The notes: generated by a model not told the origin, from the sequence alone. Positions 48,966 to 58,328 are shown, numbered from the stretch's first letter. The stretch is 64,000 bases of DNA from Leptolyngbya sp. PCC 6406 (GCF_000332095.2 NZ_KI913950.1:18125-82124); one strand, 5' to 3'. A program made the numbers and translations.

Positions 48966-49927
48966 GTAAGCAGTCTACTAACTCCACCTTTAACTTGGCA
49001 GGCCGGGGGATTCTCCAGGGATTAGTTTCTCAACCGGGGATTCCAGAGTCGCCCGCCCAGGATCAAGCGGCCAAATTTATTCCCGTTGACCAAATTCAAC
49101 CGGGCGCTTGTCAGCCACGGCAATACTTTTCCGAATCAAGCATCGATAGCCTAGCCCAGTCTTTTCAACAACAGGGGTTCCGAGGGGCGATCAATGTCCG
49201 GCCCTTGGCCAATGGCTCCTATGAGATCGTCGCTGGAGAACGCCGTTGGCGAGCGGCTAAAAAGGCTGGACTGTCAGAGGTGCGCTGCATTGTCGATAAT
49301 TACAGCGATGCCGATGCCCTAGAGTTTGCGCTGCTGGAAAATCTCCAACGGGAAGACCTCAGTAAGCTAGAGGAAACTGAAGGCATCTTGCAGCTCATCG
49401 AAATCAAAGTTGGCCTGGATCGAGATGCGGCGATCGCCCTCATTGGTCGAGAGGGGCACAGCGATCGCCAGTCTCGGAGCGACGTCGCTCCGAGCGCTGA
49501 ACTTCAGCAAATCGAAGCCATTCTGTCCCAGCTCAATATCGGCTTGCAAACCTTTAGAACCAAGAATCTGCGGACACTACGGCTACCCGATGATCTCAAG
49601 CAGGCTCACTTGACCGGCAAATTGTCCTATTCTGCGGCCTTCGAGCTAGACAAGATTAAGGATGCAACTCTACGGGATGTTCTGTTGCAAGAGGCGCTAG
49701 GCAATCAGCTTTCATTCCGTGAGATTCGCGATCGCGTTAAAACCACTGCCCAGCCAATCCATCCGGTTCCGTCCCCGCCAGAACCCTCTTTGTTAGATCG
49801 CCTAGAAAATAATGTGAAACGAGCGAAGAAGGCCAAAGCTTTTTTTGAGAGAACCCAAAAGCGGAAGCGGCTGGAGCGCCTACTCCGCGACTTGGAATCT
49901 TTGCTCGATGAAAGCGAGGCTGAGTAG
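48962..49927 (+). CDS. parB: ParB partition protein
   Basis: A 321-residue ParB. The N-terminal CTPase/ParB-N domain (about 39-140) shows IPVDQIQPGACQPRQYF, the GERRWRAAKKAGL box and ENLQREDLSKLEETEG. A central HTH region and a basic coiled C-terminus follow (NNVKRAKKAKAFFERTQKRKRLERLLRDLESLLDE). An in-frame 22-bp palindrome (49473-49494) encodes SRSDVAPSAE after the first HTH helix, which looks like an inserted repeat. The centromere may be one of the repeat clusters upstream. Confidence 0.93.
   Translation: MSKQSTNSTFNLAGRGILQGLVSQPGIPESPAQDQAAKFIPVDQIQPGACQPRQYFSESSIDSLAQSFQQQGFRGAINVRPLANGSYEIVAGERRWRAAKKAGLSEVRCIVDNYSDADALEFALLENLQREDLSKLEETEGILQLIEIKVGLDRDAAIALIGREGHSDRQSRSDVAPSAELQQIEAILSQLNIGLQTFRTKNLRTLRLPDDLKQAHLTGKLSYSAAFELDKIKDATLRDVLLQEALGNQLSFREIRDRVKTTAQPIHPVPSPPEPSLLDRLENNVKRAKKAKAFFERTQKRKRLERLLRDLESLLDESEAE
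49473..49494. repeat. 22-bp perfect palindrome inside parB
   Basis: CTCGGAGCGAC followed by its exact complement GTCGCTCCGAG. Within a gene of otherwise ordinary composition this looks like an inserted palindromic element kept in frame. A bound-protein site (for example an internal parS) is the alternative. Confidence 0.6.
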
Positions 49928-50019
49928 AGAGGATGCCCTCTCTGATCGCCGCCACTTATCCTAGGGAGATTGGGGATCCGCTATCGCTTGTTGTGGGGAG
50001 AGTTTAGCAACCCAGCCCC

Positions 50020-51384
50020 ATGAGCCAACCCTTACATTTGAAATATCGCCCCCAGCGCCTAGTGGACTTGGTCGGGCAGAACTTGATTCGAGACTGCTTA
50101 ACCGTAGCCCTGAACCAGAACCAGATTGCCCCCGCCTACCTGTTCTATGGGCCACGGGGGACGGGGAAGACCTCCACCGCGCGCATCCTTGCCAAGTCAT
50201 TGAACTGCTTGAAGCGTGAAGGCCCAACAGCGACCCCCTGCGGCGAGTGTGGCACCTGTCGCAGTATCGCCAACGGATCAGCCTTAGACGTAATTGAGAT
50301 TGATGCAGCCAGCCATGGCGGGGTAGAGGATGCCCGAGAGTTGGTGCAGAGTAGCCAGCTTTCCCCTGCCCAAAGTCGCTACAAGGTGGTCATTCTCGAC
50401 GAATGCCACATGCTGACGACCCAGGCCCAAAATGCCCTGCTGAAGGTGATTGAAGAACCGCCCCTACGAGTAGTCTTTATTCTGGCCACCACCGAACCCC
50501 ACAAAGTGTTGCCCACCATTAGTAGCCGTTGCTTGACCTTCGAGTTTCGGCCCCTGAGTGCTAAGGCGCTGAAAGCATACCTGGGCCGCATCGCCCAGGC
50601 AGAAGGGATTGCTATTACCGGAGATGGGATTGAAGCGATGGCGAAGCTGTGTCAGGGCGGACTAAGAGATGCCCTGCAACTGCTGGCCAAAGTGGCATTG
50701 CTTGATAGCGATGAAGTAGATGGCCCCCAGGTATACGCCATGACGGGGCAAGTGGGTGGCCATCAGGTGCTGCCGGTGTTGGAATCGGTCTTGAGCAGAG
50801 CCGTACTAGAGCTGCTGCAAAGGGCCAGAACCTTGATAGAAACAGGCCACACACCCATGGAACTGCACCTAGCCCTGCTAGCGGTGTACCACGACCTGAT
50901 GGTGGTGAAGCAAACCCCTAAGGCCGAGTCCCTGCTGAGTGGACCCCTGAGCCCATCACAACTAGAGCCCCTAGCCGGGAGCCTGAGTCTAGAGCAGATT
51001 TATCAGAGCTTGGAGGTTCTGGGGGAATCAGAACGGCAACTGCGCTTCAGCCCCAATCCCCAACCCTGGCTAGAGGTGGTGCTGATGAAACTGATGCCAG
51101 AGACTGTCATCACGCCCCGTCCCCTCCCCTCCGATGCCCTAAGTTGCACCGAAGTATGGGAACAGGTTTTGGCCCAAGCGCAACCCAAAGCCCAAGGCAT
51201 CCTGAAGCGCTACTGCCAATTGAGTCACCTGGACGTGGATAGGGGCAAAGCCACCCTAATTGTGGACCAATGCCGGCAAAACACCCTGGTGAAGCACAAG
51301 GCGAAGGTAGAAGCCCTCTTGGAGCAGGTGTTGGGACAGCCCGTGAGGTTAAAGCTGCAAATCACTGACCCAGTAGGAGTCTAG
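50020..51384 (+). CDS. dnaX: DNA polymerase III gamma/tau-like clamp-loader ATPase
   Basis: A 454-residue DnaX homologue. Walker A is GPRGTGKTS (44-52); a zinc module is CLKREGPTATPCGECGTC; Walker B is VVILDECHML (DECH), followed by LLKVIEEPP and the SRC motif SSRCLTFEF. Domain III and a short C-terminal region follow; the length fits a gamma-like form without a long tau tail. Clamp loaders place the beta clamp on primed DNA. A second dnaX on an accessory replicon next to a holA-like gene suggests a dedicated loader, since the chromosome must encode its own. Confidence 0.9.
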   Translation: MSQPLHLKYRPQRLVDLVGQNLIRDCLTVALNQNQIAPAYLFYGPRGTGKTSTARILAKSLNCLKREGPTATPCGECGTCRSIANGSALDVIEIDAASHGGVEDARELVQSSQLSPAQSRYKVVILDECHMLTTQAQNALLKVIEEPPLRVVFILATTEPHKVLPTISSRCLTFEFRPLSAKALKAYLGRIAQAEGIAITGDGIEAMAKLCQGGLRDALQLLAKVALLDSDEVDGPQVYAMTGQVGGHQVLPVLESVLSRAVLELLQRARTLIETGHTPMELHLALLAVYHDLMVVKQTPKAESLLSGPLSPSQLEPLAGSLSLEQIYQSLEVLGESERQLRFSPNPQPWLEVVLMKLMPETVITPRPLPSDALSCTEVWEQVLAQAQPKAQGILKRYCQLSHLDVDRGKATLIVDQCRQNTLVKHKAKVEALLEQVLGQPVRLKLQITDPVGV

Positions 51385-51458
51385 GGTGCTATCGCCGGGT
51401 GGGGGAAGCGTTCTGGTGCTACATCAGAACTCCTGTCTTCATTCCCCCTTCCCCATCC

Positions 51459-52424
51459 ATGACCCTAGAACTTTTGATTGGTGATGACCCCTACCAAATC
51501 CAGCAGCGGATTGCCGCCCACCGAGATCGCCTAGAGCCCGAATGGCGCAGTCTTAACACCCATAGCGTTGATGCCGAGGGGCTTAAGGCAGAGCAGTTGG
51601 GGCGATTGTTGCTGTACACCGTCGCCCCCCTAGCCCGGAGCTTGCCCATGGCGGGTGCAGGCAAAGTGGTCGTGGTTAAACACTGCACCTTCAACGCCAG
51701 CCTGCTAGCGGCCCTAGACTGGCTGCCCGCCATGCCCGCCGCCAACACCCTACTGCTGTGTGCCCCCAGACTAGATCGGCGTACCAAGCTGAGTAAGTTT
51801 CTGCTGAAGCAAGGCCAATGGCATGACTGTAGCGGCCTCAGCCCCTGGGACCGGCAGGGCATGACTGACGCCATTGGCAGCCAAGCTGAAGAGCTGGGTT
51901 TGGTATTAGCACCATCAGTCGTAGGGTACCTAGTAGAGGCCATCGGTAATGATCGCCAACGAATGTTTGGAGAACTAGGCAAGCTGACCCTAGCCCCCCA
52001 GCCCGTGACCTTGAAGGTCGTGAAACAGCTCGTGCCAAATCAAACCCAAAATGCCCTTCAGCTTGCCGATGCCATTCGTCAAGGGGATAGGGCACGAGTG
52101 ATAGCCCAATTCCATGGGATGGCCACGGTCTATAGCGGGGTGCTGGTGGCGACGGTGTTGACCCAGTGCCGCACCTGGTTGTGGGTGAAAGCAGCCCTGG
52201 AGGAACGCCTTAGGTATAAAGATGCTGAGATTGCCCAACGCTGCGGCCTCAATAATCCCAAGCGGTTGTATTACCTTAAGCAAGAGGTAGAGCCCCTGAG
52301 CCTAGAGGGATTGATGCAGGCCGTCTGTCGGTTGCAAGCCCTGAGTCTGCACCTAAAGACAGGCTGGCCCCGGCGTAGGGTACTGCCGGAACTGCTGCAA
52401 GCGGCCCAAGAACTGCAAGCTTAG
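51459..52424 (+). CDS. holA: DNA polymerase III delta (HolA)-like subunit
   Basis: A 321-residue protein from ATG 51459. Delta-type features are the N-terminal TLELLIGDDPYQIQQRIAAHRDRL, the Rossmann-like core (KVVVVKH, ANTLLLCAPRLDRRTKLSKFL), then QGMTDAIGSQAEELGLVLAPSVVGYLVEAIGNDRQRMFGELGKLTL and a C-terminal helical collar (LRYKDAEIAQRCGLNNPKRLYYLKQ). Delta opens the sliding clamp. It follows dnaX by 74 bp in the same direction, supporting the pair. Confidence 0.82.
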   Translation: MTLELLIGDDPYQIQQRIAAHRDRLEPEWRSLNTHSVDAEGLKAEQLGRLLLYTVAPLARSLPMAGAGKVVVVKHCTFNASLLAALDWLPAMPAANTLLLCAPRLDRRTKLSKFLLKQGQWHDCSGLSPWDRQGMTDAIGSQAEELGLVLAPSVVGYLVEAIGNDRQRMFGELGKLTLAPQPVTLKVVKQLVPNQTQNALQLADAIRQGDRARVIAQFHGMATVYSGVLVATVLTQCRTWLWVKAALEERLRYKDAEIAQRCGLNNPKRLYYLKQEVEPLSLEGLMQAVCRLQALSLHLKTGWPRRRVLPELLQAAQELQA

Positions 52425-52529
52425 GTGAGGGGAATGGGTGGCCCGATGCCGCCCGAATCTTGACCCCCGAATCCTGAGCCCGAGATACCCCCGATGGGGG
52501 TGGGGGGTGGTTTTTTAAGGAGAGCGGCC

Positions 52530-55187
52530 ATGAGCCCACCTAACTTTGCTCAACTCCTGGGGTCAGCTTGGTACGACAGTCCAACCCCAGAGGCACCTGC
52601 TGCTGCCGCCCTACCCTCACCCGCCGCTGCTAGGGTCGAAACTGGCGTTGCGGTAGAGACCACCCTGGAACAACTCACCGACTGGGAAACGACTTGGCCC
52701 GCCCAAGCCCCTACCCTGGTGCCGATTCCAGAGACAGTGCCCGCAGCGCTGCGCCAAGCTCTAGAGCGCATTGGTATTGAGCAGCTCTACAGCCACCAGG
52801 CCAAAGCCTATGGCGTGATTCGCAAGGGCAAAGACCTGGTCCTAACGCCCCCCACCGCAGCGGGCAAGACCCTAGCGGCCTACGTGCCGGTGCTAGAAGG
52901 CGCAATTTTACAAGGACATCGGTGTCTATCGCTCTATGGCTTGAAGGCCCTGGCCAGCGACCAAGCTGCCAAGCTCGAAACCTTGCTGGGGGAGATAGAA
53001 GGTCCTGAGGTGGGTTTAGTCAAGCTGACGGGGGATGTGAAGGGCCGAGAGACCCGTGATGCCCTATTGGCCAGGAACCCCCACCTGTTGGCGATGACCC
53101 CAGACCTGCTACACCACGAACTGCGCCGGGTCTACTGGTCGCAGCCCTGGCAAAGCTTCCTGGCCCAGTTGCGCTATGTGGTGATTGACGAGCTGCATAC
53201 CTATCAAGGGGTGTTTGGAGCCAACCTGTGCTGGTTACTGAGGCGGCTGCGGCTAGCGATAGATGCCTGTGGTGGCCATAGCGATCACCTGCAATTCATT
53301 TGCCTCTCTGCCACCATTGGTAACCCCCGAGAGCTGGCGGGTAGTTTGATCTCCCGGCCTGCGGTGAATCTAGATGGGAGTAAAAATACCCGCTTGACTT
53401 GGATTCATCGCAGTGGCGCAGCGGCTCCGGAAAAGCGCTTAATTGTAGCCAAAGCCAGTCGCAACATTGATGGGGATGTGGCGAAGGTGATGGTGAGCTT
53501 GATGGTCGAAGGGATGCAGGGGATTACCTTTTGCAATTCACGGGAGGCAACCAAACGAATTGTGCAATTGCTATCAGAGGAAGCGCAACATCGGGGTTGG
53601 GGCCACCTCCAAAGTCAGGTCGCAAGCTTCTATGGCTCCTTGGATGAATCGCGCCGTCGGGATATTGTGGCTCAGCTAGAGTCGGGAGCGGTGCGGTGGA
53701 TTGTGGCCACCGAAGCCCTAGAGGCGGGCATTGATCTACCCCAACTGGATTGCTGCATCTTGAGGGGCTTTCCCGGTAGTGTGATGAGCTTCCTGCAACG
53801 CATCGGTCGAGCCGGACGACAACAGGGCGGTCTTGCCATCTTGATTCCCATGGCCACCAGTTTGCTGGACACCCACTTCAGCCAACCGGAACCCTTGCTG
53901 AGTCCTTCCGAAGCGATTCACTTCAATCCCGATTACCCCGTGATGGTGGCGAAACACCTGCTGTGCAGCGCCTCTGAATCAGGGATTAAAGCCGACCAGG
54001 TGAAAGCGTACTTTGGCCCCGATGCGGTAGGGATTGCCCAGCTTTTGCGCCAGCAAGGGGAGCTGAAGTCTCGCCGGGATGGGACACTGTACGCCACAGG
54101 CTACCCCCATGGCAGCGTCAACTTTCGGGGGGGGACGAGTGTCGGCATGGTGGACTTGATTGACCTGGGGACAGGTCGAACCGTGGAGTCGATGTCCAAA
54201 GATATCGCCCACCGGGAAGTATTTGCCGGAGCGATCTACCGCCGCCAGGACGAATCGGGCCAGATGCAGACCTTTCGGGTGAAGGCATTTCATGGGGATA
54301 AAGCGGACTTAGAAGCCTACCCCCTTGAGACCCGGTTCACCGCAGTCCAGGGCACCACGGACATCCAGGGAAGTCAGCCCCTCACTGCGCCGGTAACGGT
54401 ACCGCTGCATTGGCCCCCGGCCCAGGGCACCCCCGCGCTGACCCTGACTCTAAACTATGGCCCCATCGTGCAACAGATGGAGGGCTATGACGTGCAAGAG
54501 CGTCGTTATGAGCGCACCTGCTTGAGCAGAAAATGTAGCCAGTTCAAAAAGCCCCTGCTGGACTATGGCCAATGCCCCCAATGCCGTCAGACCACCCGTC
54601 GAGCAGAGATTGTGGAGGTGATTGAGACCCGCAGTCTAGAGCCAAAGGTGTATCGCACCAGCTTCGAGAGTCCGATTCTGGAGCTGAGCTTGAATGGGGC
54701 GGCGAAGGACTACCTGGAGGGCTATAACCGTCGCTTGAGGAAGCAATTTCAGGAGCACGAGCAGCGGGGGGCGTATCAAGCCCTATGGGACCACCCCAGC
54801 GACTTGGTTGCCATTCATAGCCTGGGTCATCAGTTGATGTTGGCGCTGCCCTTGGTGGTTTTGCACAGCCAAGGGGATTTGGAGTTTATTTGCCAGCAAC
54901 CGAGGGTGGGACAGGTGAGTGGGGCTTGGTTTGATACCAGTGATGGGGGCAATGGGGCCACAGAGGCGATTCTGCGCTATTGGGATCAGCTGGTGCCCCA
55001 GGCGATCTCCCTAGCGGAGGGCTGTGATTGTGTTGCGGGTTGTCCCAAGTGCTTGGCCCAATGGCATTGCCCAGATAAGAACCAGGGCTTGATTAAGCAG
55101 ATGGGGCTGGCGGTGTTGCAGGGAGCCCTAAACCCTGGAAGGGGCCAAGGGGATAGGGCTATCGCCGGGGAGGGTGTTCCCCTATAG
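52530..55187 (+). CDS. MrfA/Hrq1-like DExH helicase with C-terminal zinc domain
   Basis: An 885-residue superfamily 2 helicase from ATG 52530 (ribosome-binding site AAGGAGAG). Motifs: Q-type SHQAKAYGVI, Walker A TPPTAAGKT, DELH (VVIDELHTY), SAT (LSATIGN), EALEAGIDLPQ and motif VI QRIGRAGR. The C-terminus carries two cysteine clusters (CLSRKCSQFKKPLLDYGQCPQC; CDCVAGCPKCLAQWHC), as in DUF1998/MrfA-type repair helicases. MrfA/Hrq1 relatives act 3'-5' in crosslink repair. Here it lies in a partition/replication cluster, so a replication-fork or transfer role is possible. Confidence 0.88.
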   Translation: MSPPNFAQLLGSAWYDSPTPEAPAAAALPSPAAARVETGVAVETTLEQLTDWETTWPAQAPTLVPIPETVPAALRQALERIGIEQLYSHQAKAYGVIRKGKDLVLTPPTAAGKTLAAYVPVLEGAILQGHRCLSLYGLKALASDQAAKLETLLGEIEGPEVGLVKLTGDVKGRETRDALLARNPHLLAMTPDLLHHELRRVYWSQPWQSFLAQLRYVVIDELHTYQGVFGANLCWLLRRLRLAIDACGGHSDHLQFICLSATIGNPRELAGSLISRPAVNLDGSKNTRLTWIHRSGAAAPEKRLIVAKASRNIDGDVAKVMVSLMVEGMQGITFCNSREATKRIVQLLSEEAQHRGWGHLQSQVASFYGSLDESRRRDIVAQLESGAVRWIVATEALEAGIDLPQLDCCILRGFPGSVMSFLQRIGRAGRQQGGLAILIPMATSLLDTHFSQPEPLLSPSEAIHFNPDYPVMVAKHLLCSASESGIKADQVKAYFGPDAVGIAQLLRQQGELKSRRDGTLYATGYPHGSVNFRGGTSVGMVDLIDLGTGRTVESMSKDIAHREVFAGAIYRRQDESGQMQTFRVKAFHGDKADLEAYPLETRFTAVQGTTDIQGSQPLTAPVTVPLHWPPAQGTPALTLTLNYGPIVQQMEGYDVQERRYERTCLSRKCSQFKKPLLDYGQCPQCRQTTRRAEIVEVIETRSLEPKVYRTSFESPILELSLNGAAKDYLEGYNRRLRKQFQEHEQRGAYQALWDHPSDLVAIHSLGHQLMLALPLVVLHSQGDLEFICQQPRVGQVSGAWFDTSDGGNGATEAILRYWDQLVPQAISLAEGCDCVAGCPKCLAQWHCPDKNQGLIKQMGLAVLQGALNPGRGQGDRAIAGEGVPL

Positions 55188-55197
55188 AGAGCAAGCG

Positions 55198-56043
55198 ATG
55201 CTTCGATATCCTGCCCGTTATCGCCGTTCCTGCCTATCCCCATCAGGCCGCGCGGCTGTCACCCCTTGGTATGCCGCGCATGAACCCCATTTGCATCTGT
55301 CTAGTTTTGCCACGGGCCTCGACCCCCTCGATGCCATTCTGGGGGGTGGCCTACCCCAGGGCCGGATTACAGAGTTGTCGGGTTATGGGGGCAGTGGCAA
55401 GACCACCTTGGCGCTGCACCTGTTGGCTCGGGCTCAGGGTTTGGGACAATTGGCGGTATTGATTGATAGCGACCGCACCTTCAATGGTGACCGTGCCCAA
55501 GCCCTAGGGTGTGATCTGACCCGACTGCGGGTATCCCAGGTAAATGAGGTTAGCCAAGTCTTTAGCCTATTGCGCCTATTGGTGCGCCGTCCATTGGGAG
55601 GCGTGGTGGTGGTGGACTCCTTGGCCAGTTTGCTGCCCGAACCCTGGCCAGAGGAGCCGGAAGCCTTTACCCAAGGTCAAACCTTAGCCCTAGACCAAGC
55701 CCTGACCTATCTGATTGCCCAGCTCAATCGCAGCCGCAGCCGGTGGGTGGTGCTGTTCACGAATCAACTGCGACGGCGAGCTGGGGTGCTCTACGGTAAC
55801 CCTAATTTTCCCGTTGCCGATGGCATTCTCAGCTATCGGGCCTCCTTACGCCTCACCTTAAATCGGATCCTAGGGCTGAAGCATCCAGGAGAGCCCTGGG
55901 AATATGGCTTCCAGGTGAAGGCCAAGGTGGATAAGCATTGTCTTGCGGCTCCCTATACCCATTGCCATTTAACCCTCTCCTTTGCCCAGGGATTTCAAGA
56001 CCTAGAGCCAGAGGATGAGGAATACGAACTGGATGAAGATTAG
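55198..56043 (+). CDS. RecA-like ATPase
   Basis: A 281-residue protein from ATG 55198. A RecA/RadA core is clear: FATGLDPLDAILGGGLPQGRITELSGYGGSGKTTLALHLL (Walker A GYGGSGKT), Walker B GVVVVDSLASLLP, and TNQLRRRAGVLYGNP. The acidic C-terminus (LEPEDEEYELDED) resembles that of RecA. RecA's full-length C-terminal domain is absent and the protein is about 70 residues shorter than RecA. It is probably a plasmid or phage-type recombinase paralogue or an ImuA-like accessory protein. It follows the helicase gene closely. Confidence 0.82.
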   Translation: MLRYPARYRRSCLSPSGRAAVTPWYAAHEPHLHLSSFATGLDPLDAILGGGLPQGRITELSGYGGSGKTTLALHLLARAQGLGQLAVLIDSDRTFNGDRAQALGCDLTRLRVSQVNEVSQVFSLLRLLVRRPLGGVVVVDSLASLLPEPWPEEPEAFTQGQTLALDQALTYLIAQLNRSRSRWVVLFTNQLRRRAGVLYGNPNFPVADGILSYRASLRLTLNRILGLKHPGEPWEYGFQVKAKVDKHCLAAPYTHCHLTLSFAQGFQDLEPEDEEYELDED

Positions 56044-56095
56044 GGGAACAGTTCCCTAACGGGGGATGGGGAGCTGTTCTTGGCCCTGATTCCCC

Positions 56096-56758
56096 ATGGT
56101 TCTTCCCCCCATCATTACCCTCCAGGATATTTGCCCAGGGCGCTATGCCCTCCAGCGCCGCCCCCAACATTTCTCAGAACACCTCAGCACCCGCACCTTG
56201 CAGGACCGATTGATGCTGGTGATGCGGCAGGCGCAGTTGGGGCTCGATTATCGTCCCATGGTGTCCACAGATCCGAAGCTGGCCCGATTGATTGGCCAAT
56301 TGCAAGGGGTGATGCCCCAATCGTTGTCAACTCCCCGCCGTTACTTGCATCTGGGGATGGAACTCCAGGCTCCCTTGACGGTGGCGGGCCAAGGGGTACA
56401 AGTGCAGGTGTCGGTGAATGTGGGCTATCGCCAAGGGCTACCCAAACTATTAGACTGGGCCATCCGCAGACCCCAGATCACCCAGAGTGACCGGGTGAAA
56501 CTATGGGTCGCGACTCAGCACTTTCAGCAGGTGTTGGGGATAGCCCCAGGGCAACTGAAATTGGTGGTGGTGGCGCTGACCTTGAAGCATCCGCCTCAAA
56601 CAATGGTCATTCCCTGGCACCCCCGGCAGCAGCACCAGACCGGGGCATGGATTCAGCAGCAACTCTTGAGACAGTCTCCAACCCCAACCACCGTTGAACC
56701 AGAGAGGAGGATACCAGGGGTGCCTGACTTTGATGAGATTCCAGAAGTCGCCCTTTAA
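56096..56758 (+). CDS. Unknown protein in the DNA-metabolism cluster
   Basis: A 220-residue protein (MVLPPIITLQDICPGRYALQRRPQHFSEHLSTRTLQDRLMLVMRQAQLGL...). The second half has alternating strands and helices (VKLWVATQHFQQVLGIAPGQLKLVVVALTLKHPPQTMVIPW). The order helix, strand KLVVVAL, helix with QQHQTGAWIQQQLL faintly recalls RecB/Cas4-like nucleases, but the catalytic DEK set is not evident. Function unassigned. It sits 53 bp after the RecA-like gene. Confidence 0.55.
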   Translation: MVLPPIITLQDICPGRYALQRRPQHFSEHLSTRTLQDRLMLVMRQAQLGLDYRPMVSTDPKLARLIGQLQGVMPQSLSTPRRYLHLGMELQAPLTVAGQGVQVQVSVNVGYRQGLPKLLDWAIRRPQITQSDRVKLWVATQHFQQVLGIAPGQLKLVVVALTLKHPPQTMVIPWHPRQQHQTGAWIQQQLLRQSPTPTTVEPERRIPGVPDFDEIPEVAL

Positions 56759-56893
56759 CTGGCTAGGAACCCCGCATTCTTGCCCCGCGCCAAAAGCTTG
56801 TCGTAGTCGTTCAACCCCAAACTGTGCTCACCCTTCGGTGACAGGTAGGGATTGCCGCTATCGCCGGTAGGGGTGATGCGTTGTCCCCAATCC

Positions 56894-57736
56894 ATGTCCT
56901 ATGCCCACGGCTGGTTGTTGCCCCAGTGGCTAACGCTAGATGCCACCTACCAAGGTCGCTATGAACTGTGGCGACTTGCCTTGACCCAAAGCACAGTCTC
57001 GTTGCTGCCCCCAGAACCGGTGCCGTTCTTGAATCCAAAGGATGCGGGATTTGAGCGCACCTTAAAGATGATAGAAGCCTGTATCAAGGCATTGGGAGGA
57101 TACGGCAGGGGGGGCATTACCGAGGTCAGCTTCTTGGCCCGGTGGTTGCTCTACGGCCTAGGCCATCCCTATCAAGGCACCCCGCCAGTGCAGCCCTATA
57201 GCGGTTCAGACATTACCCCTAAGCTGGCCCAGACTCTGGATCTAGAACTGCTGATGCGTTGCCCCAGTGATTATTTTGGTCACATCCTGGCCCAGGGGAA
57301 GTATGGCCAGAAGCACAGCCGCTTTTACCCGACCCTGCCGTCGGTGGCTGAGGCGATGGCGGCAATGGGGCATCAGGTGGGCGGTCGTTCAGGGCAAAGA
57401 ATGCGGGCCTTTGACCCCTGCCTGGGGACGGGACGGTTGAGCCTTGCGGCCTCGAACTATTGCAGGGCAATGGTGGGGTGGGAGCGGGACAAGCGGTTGC
57501 TGGAGAGTGCGATCGCTAACTTTATGCTCTATGCCCCGGACTTGGCGTTGCCGATTCCCAAGCTAGGCGGGGACTTGATTTGGGGGGATGCCCTAGAGCA
57601 AAGGGGCACGTCTTTGATTAGCGGCGCGCCCTTGGACTCAAGGTGGGCCAAGGTGCCTGAAGTCCCCACCCTGGTTAAAGCCACCGTGAATTCACCCCAG
57701 GAAGGAGAAACCCGTGATCAACTCACTTTGTTCTGA
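56894..57736 (+). CDS. N6-adenine methyltransferase, SAM-binding part (split enzyme)
   Basis: A 280-residue protein from ATG 56894 (56876 also possible). After an N-terminal helical region (about 50-130, FERTLKMIEACIKALGGYGRGGITEVSFLARWLLYGLG) comes the methyltransferase motif I, MRAFDPCLGTGRLSLAASNY, with motif II-like VGWERDKRLLESAIANFML and DLIWGDAL. The catalytic NPPF motif, normally about 50-100 residues further on, is missing here but present in the next gene. The two genes overlap by 23 bp in different frames. Confidence 0.75.
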   Translation: MSYAHGWLLPQWLTLDATYQGRYELWRLALTQSTVSLLPPEPVPFLNPKDAGFERTLKMIEACIKALGGYGRGGITEVSFLARWLLYGLGHPYQGTPPVQPYSGSDITPKLAQTLDLELLMRCPSDYFGHILAQGKYGQKHSRFYPTLPSVAEAMAAMGHQVGGRSGQRMRAFDPCLGTGRLSLAASNYCRAMVGWERDKRLLESAIANFMLYAPDLALPIPKLGGDLIWGDALEQRGTSLISGAPLDSRWAKVPEVPTLVKATVNSPQEGETRDQLTLF

Positions 57737-58328
57737 ATGGCTAGAGCTATTCGATAACTGTGCGGCGGCGGCCCCGATTGACCCGGCGGAGATCTTGCCT
57801 ATGGGGACTCTGGCGATCCTTAATCCGCCCTTTGGCAAAGGAACGCTGTGGCCTGAGGTGGGGGAGAAATTCTATCTGGCCCACCGCTGGCGTTCGGAAG
57901 GCAAAGATTCAACCCAGTGGAGTCGGACGAATCGGGTTAAGCAGAGTGCCGCCCTGGAGGCATTGTTTCTAGAGTTGTGTGTGCGCTCCCTGGCCCCTGG
58001 AGAGGTGGTGGTGATGCTGACCCCCAATGGATTGTTGTCGGACCAGAAGTCGGGGGCAGATCGCTGCTGGTTGCTAGAGCAGGCTCGACTTTGGGCCAGC
58101 ATTCAACTGCCGCCAGAGGTGTGGCAAGCGGAGTGCAAGGTGGGCATTGTCACCAGTATTGTGGTGCTGGAGCGCCTTGTCCCTCAGGAGTTGGTAGCGC
58201 AAGGAGATTACGACATCTTTATGGCGATGGTGAAGGGTTGTGGCTTCGATAGTCGAGGCCGTCGGGCTGGGGTGGATGAGTTGCCCCAGGTGGTAGACAA
58301 GTTTATGGCGCTGGGTTGGGAAGGCTGA
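57714..58328 (+). CDS. N6-adenine methyltransferase, catalytic part (split enzyme)
   Basis: A 204-residue protein from GTG 57714 with its own strong ribosome-binding site (AGGAAGGAG), so it is a true cistron. It carries motif IV as LAILNPPFGKGTLW, then ALEALFLELCVRSLAPGEVVVMLTPNGLLSDQKS and IVTSIVVLERL, the later strands of class I N6-MTases. With the preceding SAM-binding gene it would complete one catalytic domain, so the active enzyme should be a heterodimer. Possible roles are replicon self-marking or anti-restriction. No cognate endonuclease is adjacent. Confidence 0.75.
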   Translation: MINSLCSEWLELFDNCAAAAPIDPAEILPMGTLAILNPPFGKGTLWPEVGEKFYLAHRWRSEGKDSTQWSRTNRVKQSAALEALFLELCVRSLAPGEVVVMLTPNGLLSDQKSGADRCWLLEQARLWASIQLPPEVWQAECKVGIVTSIVVLERLVPQELVAQGDYDIFMAMVKGCGFDSRGRRAGVDELPQVVDKFMALGWEG

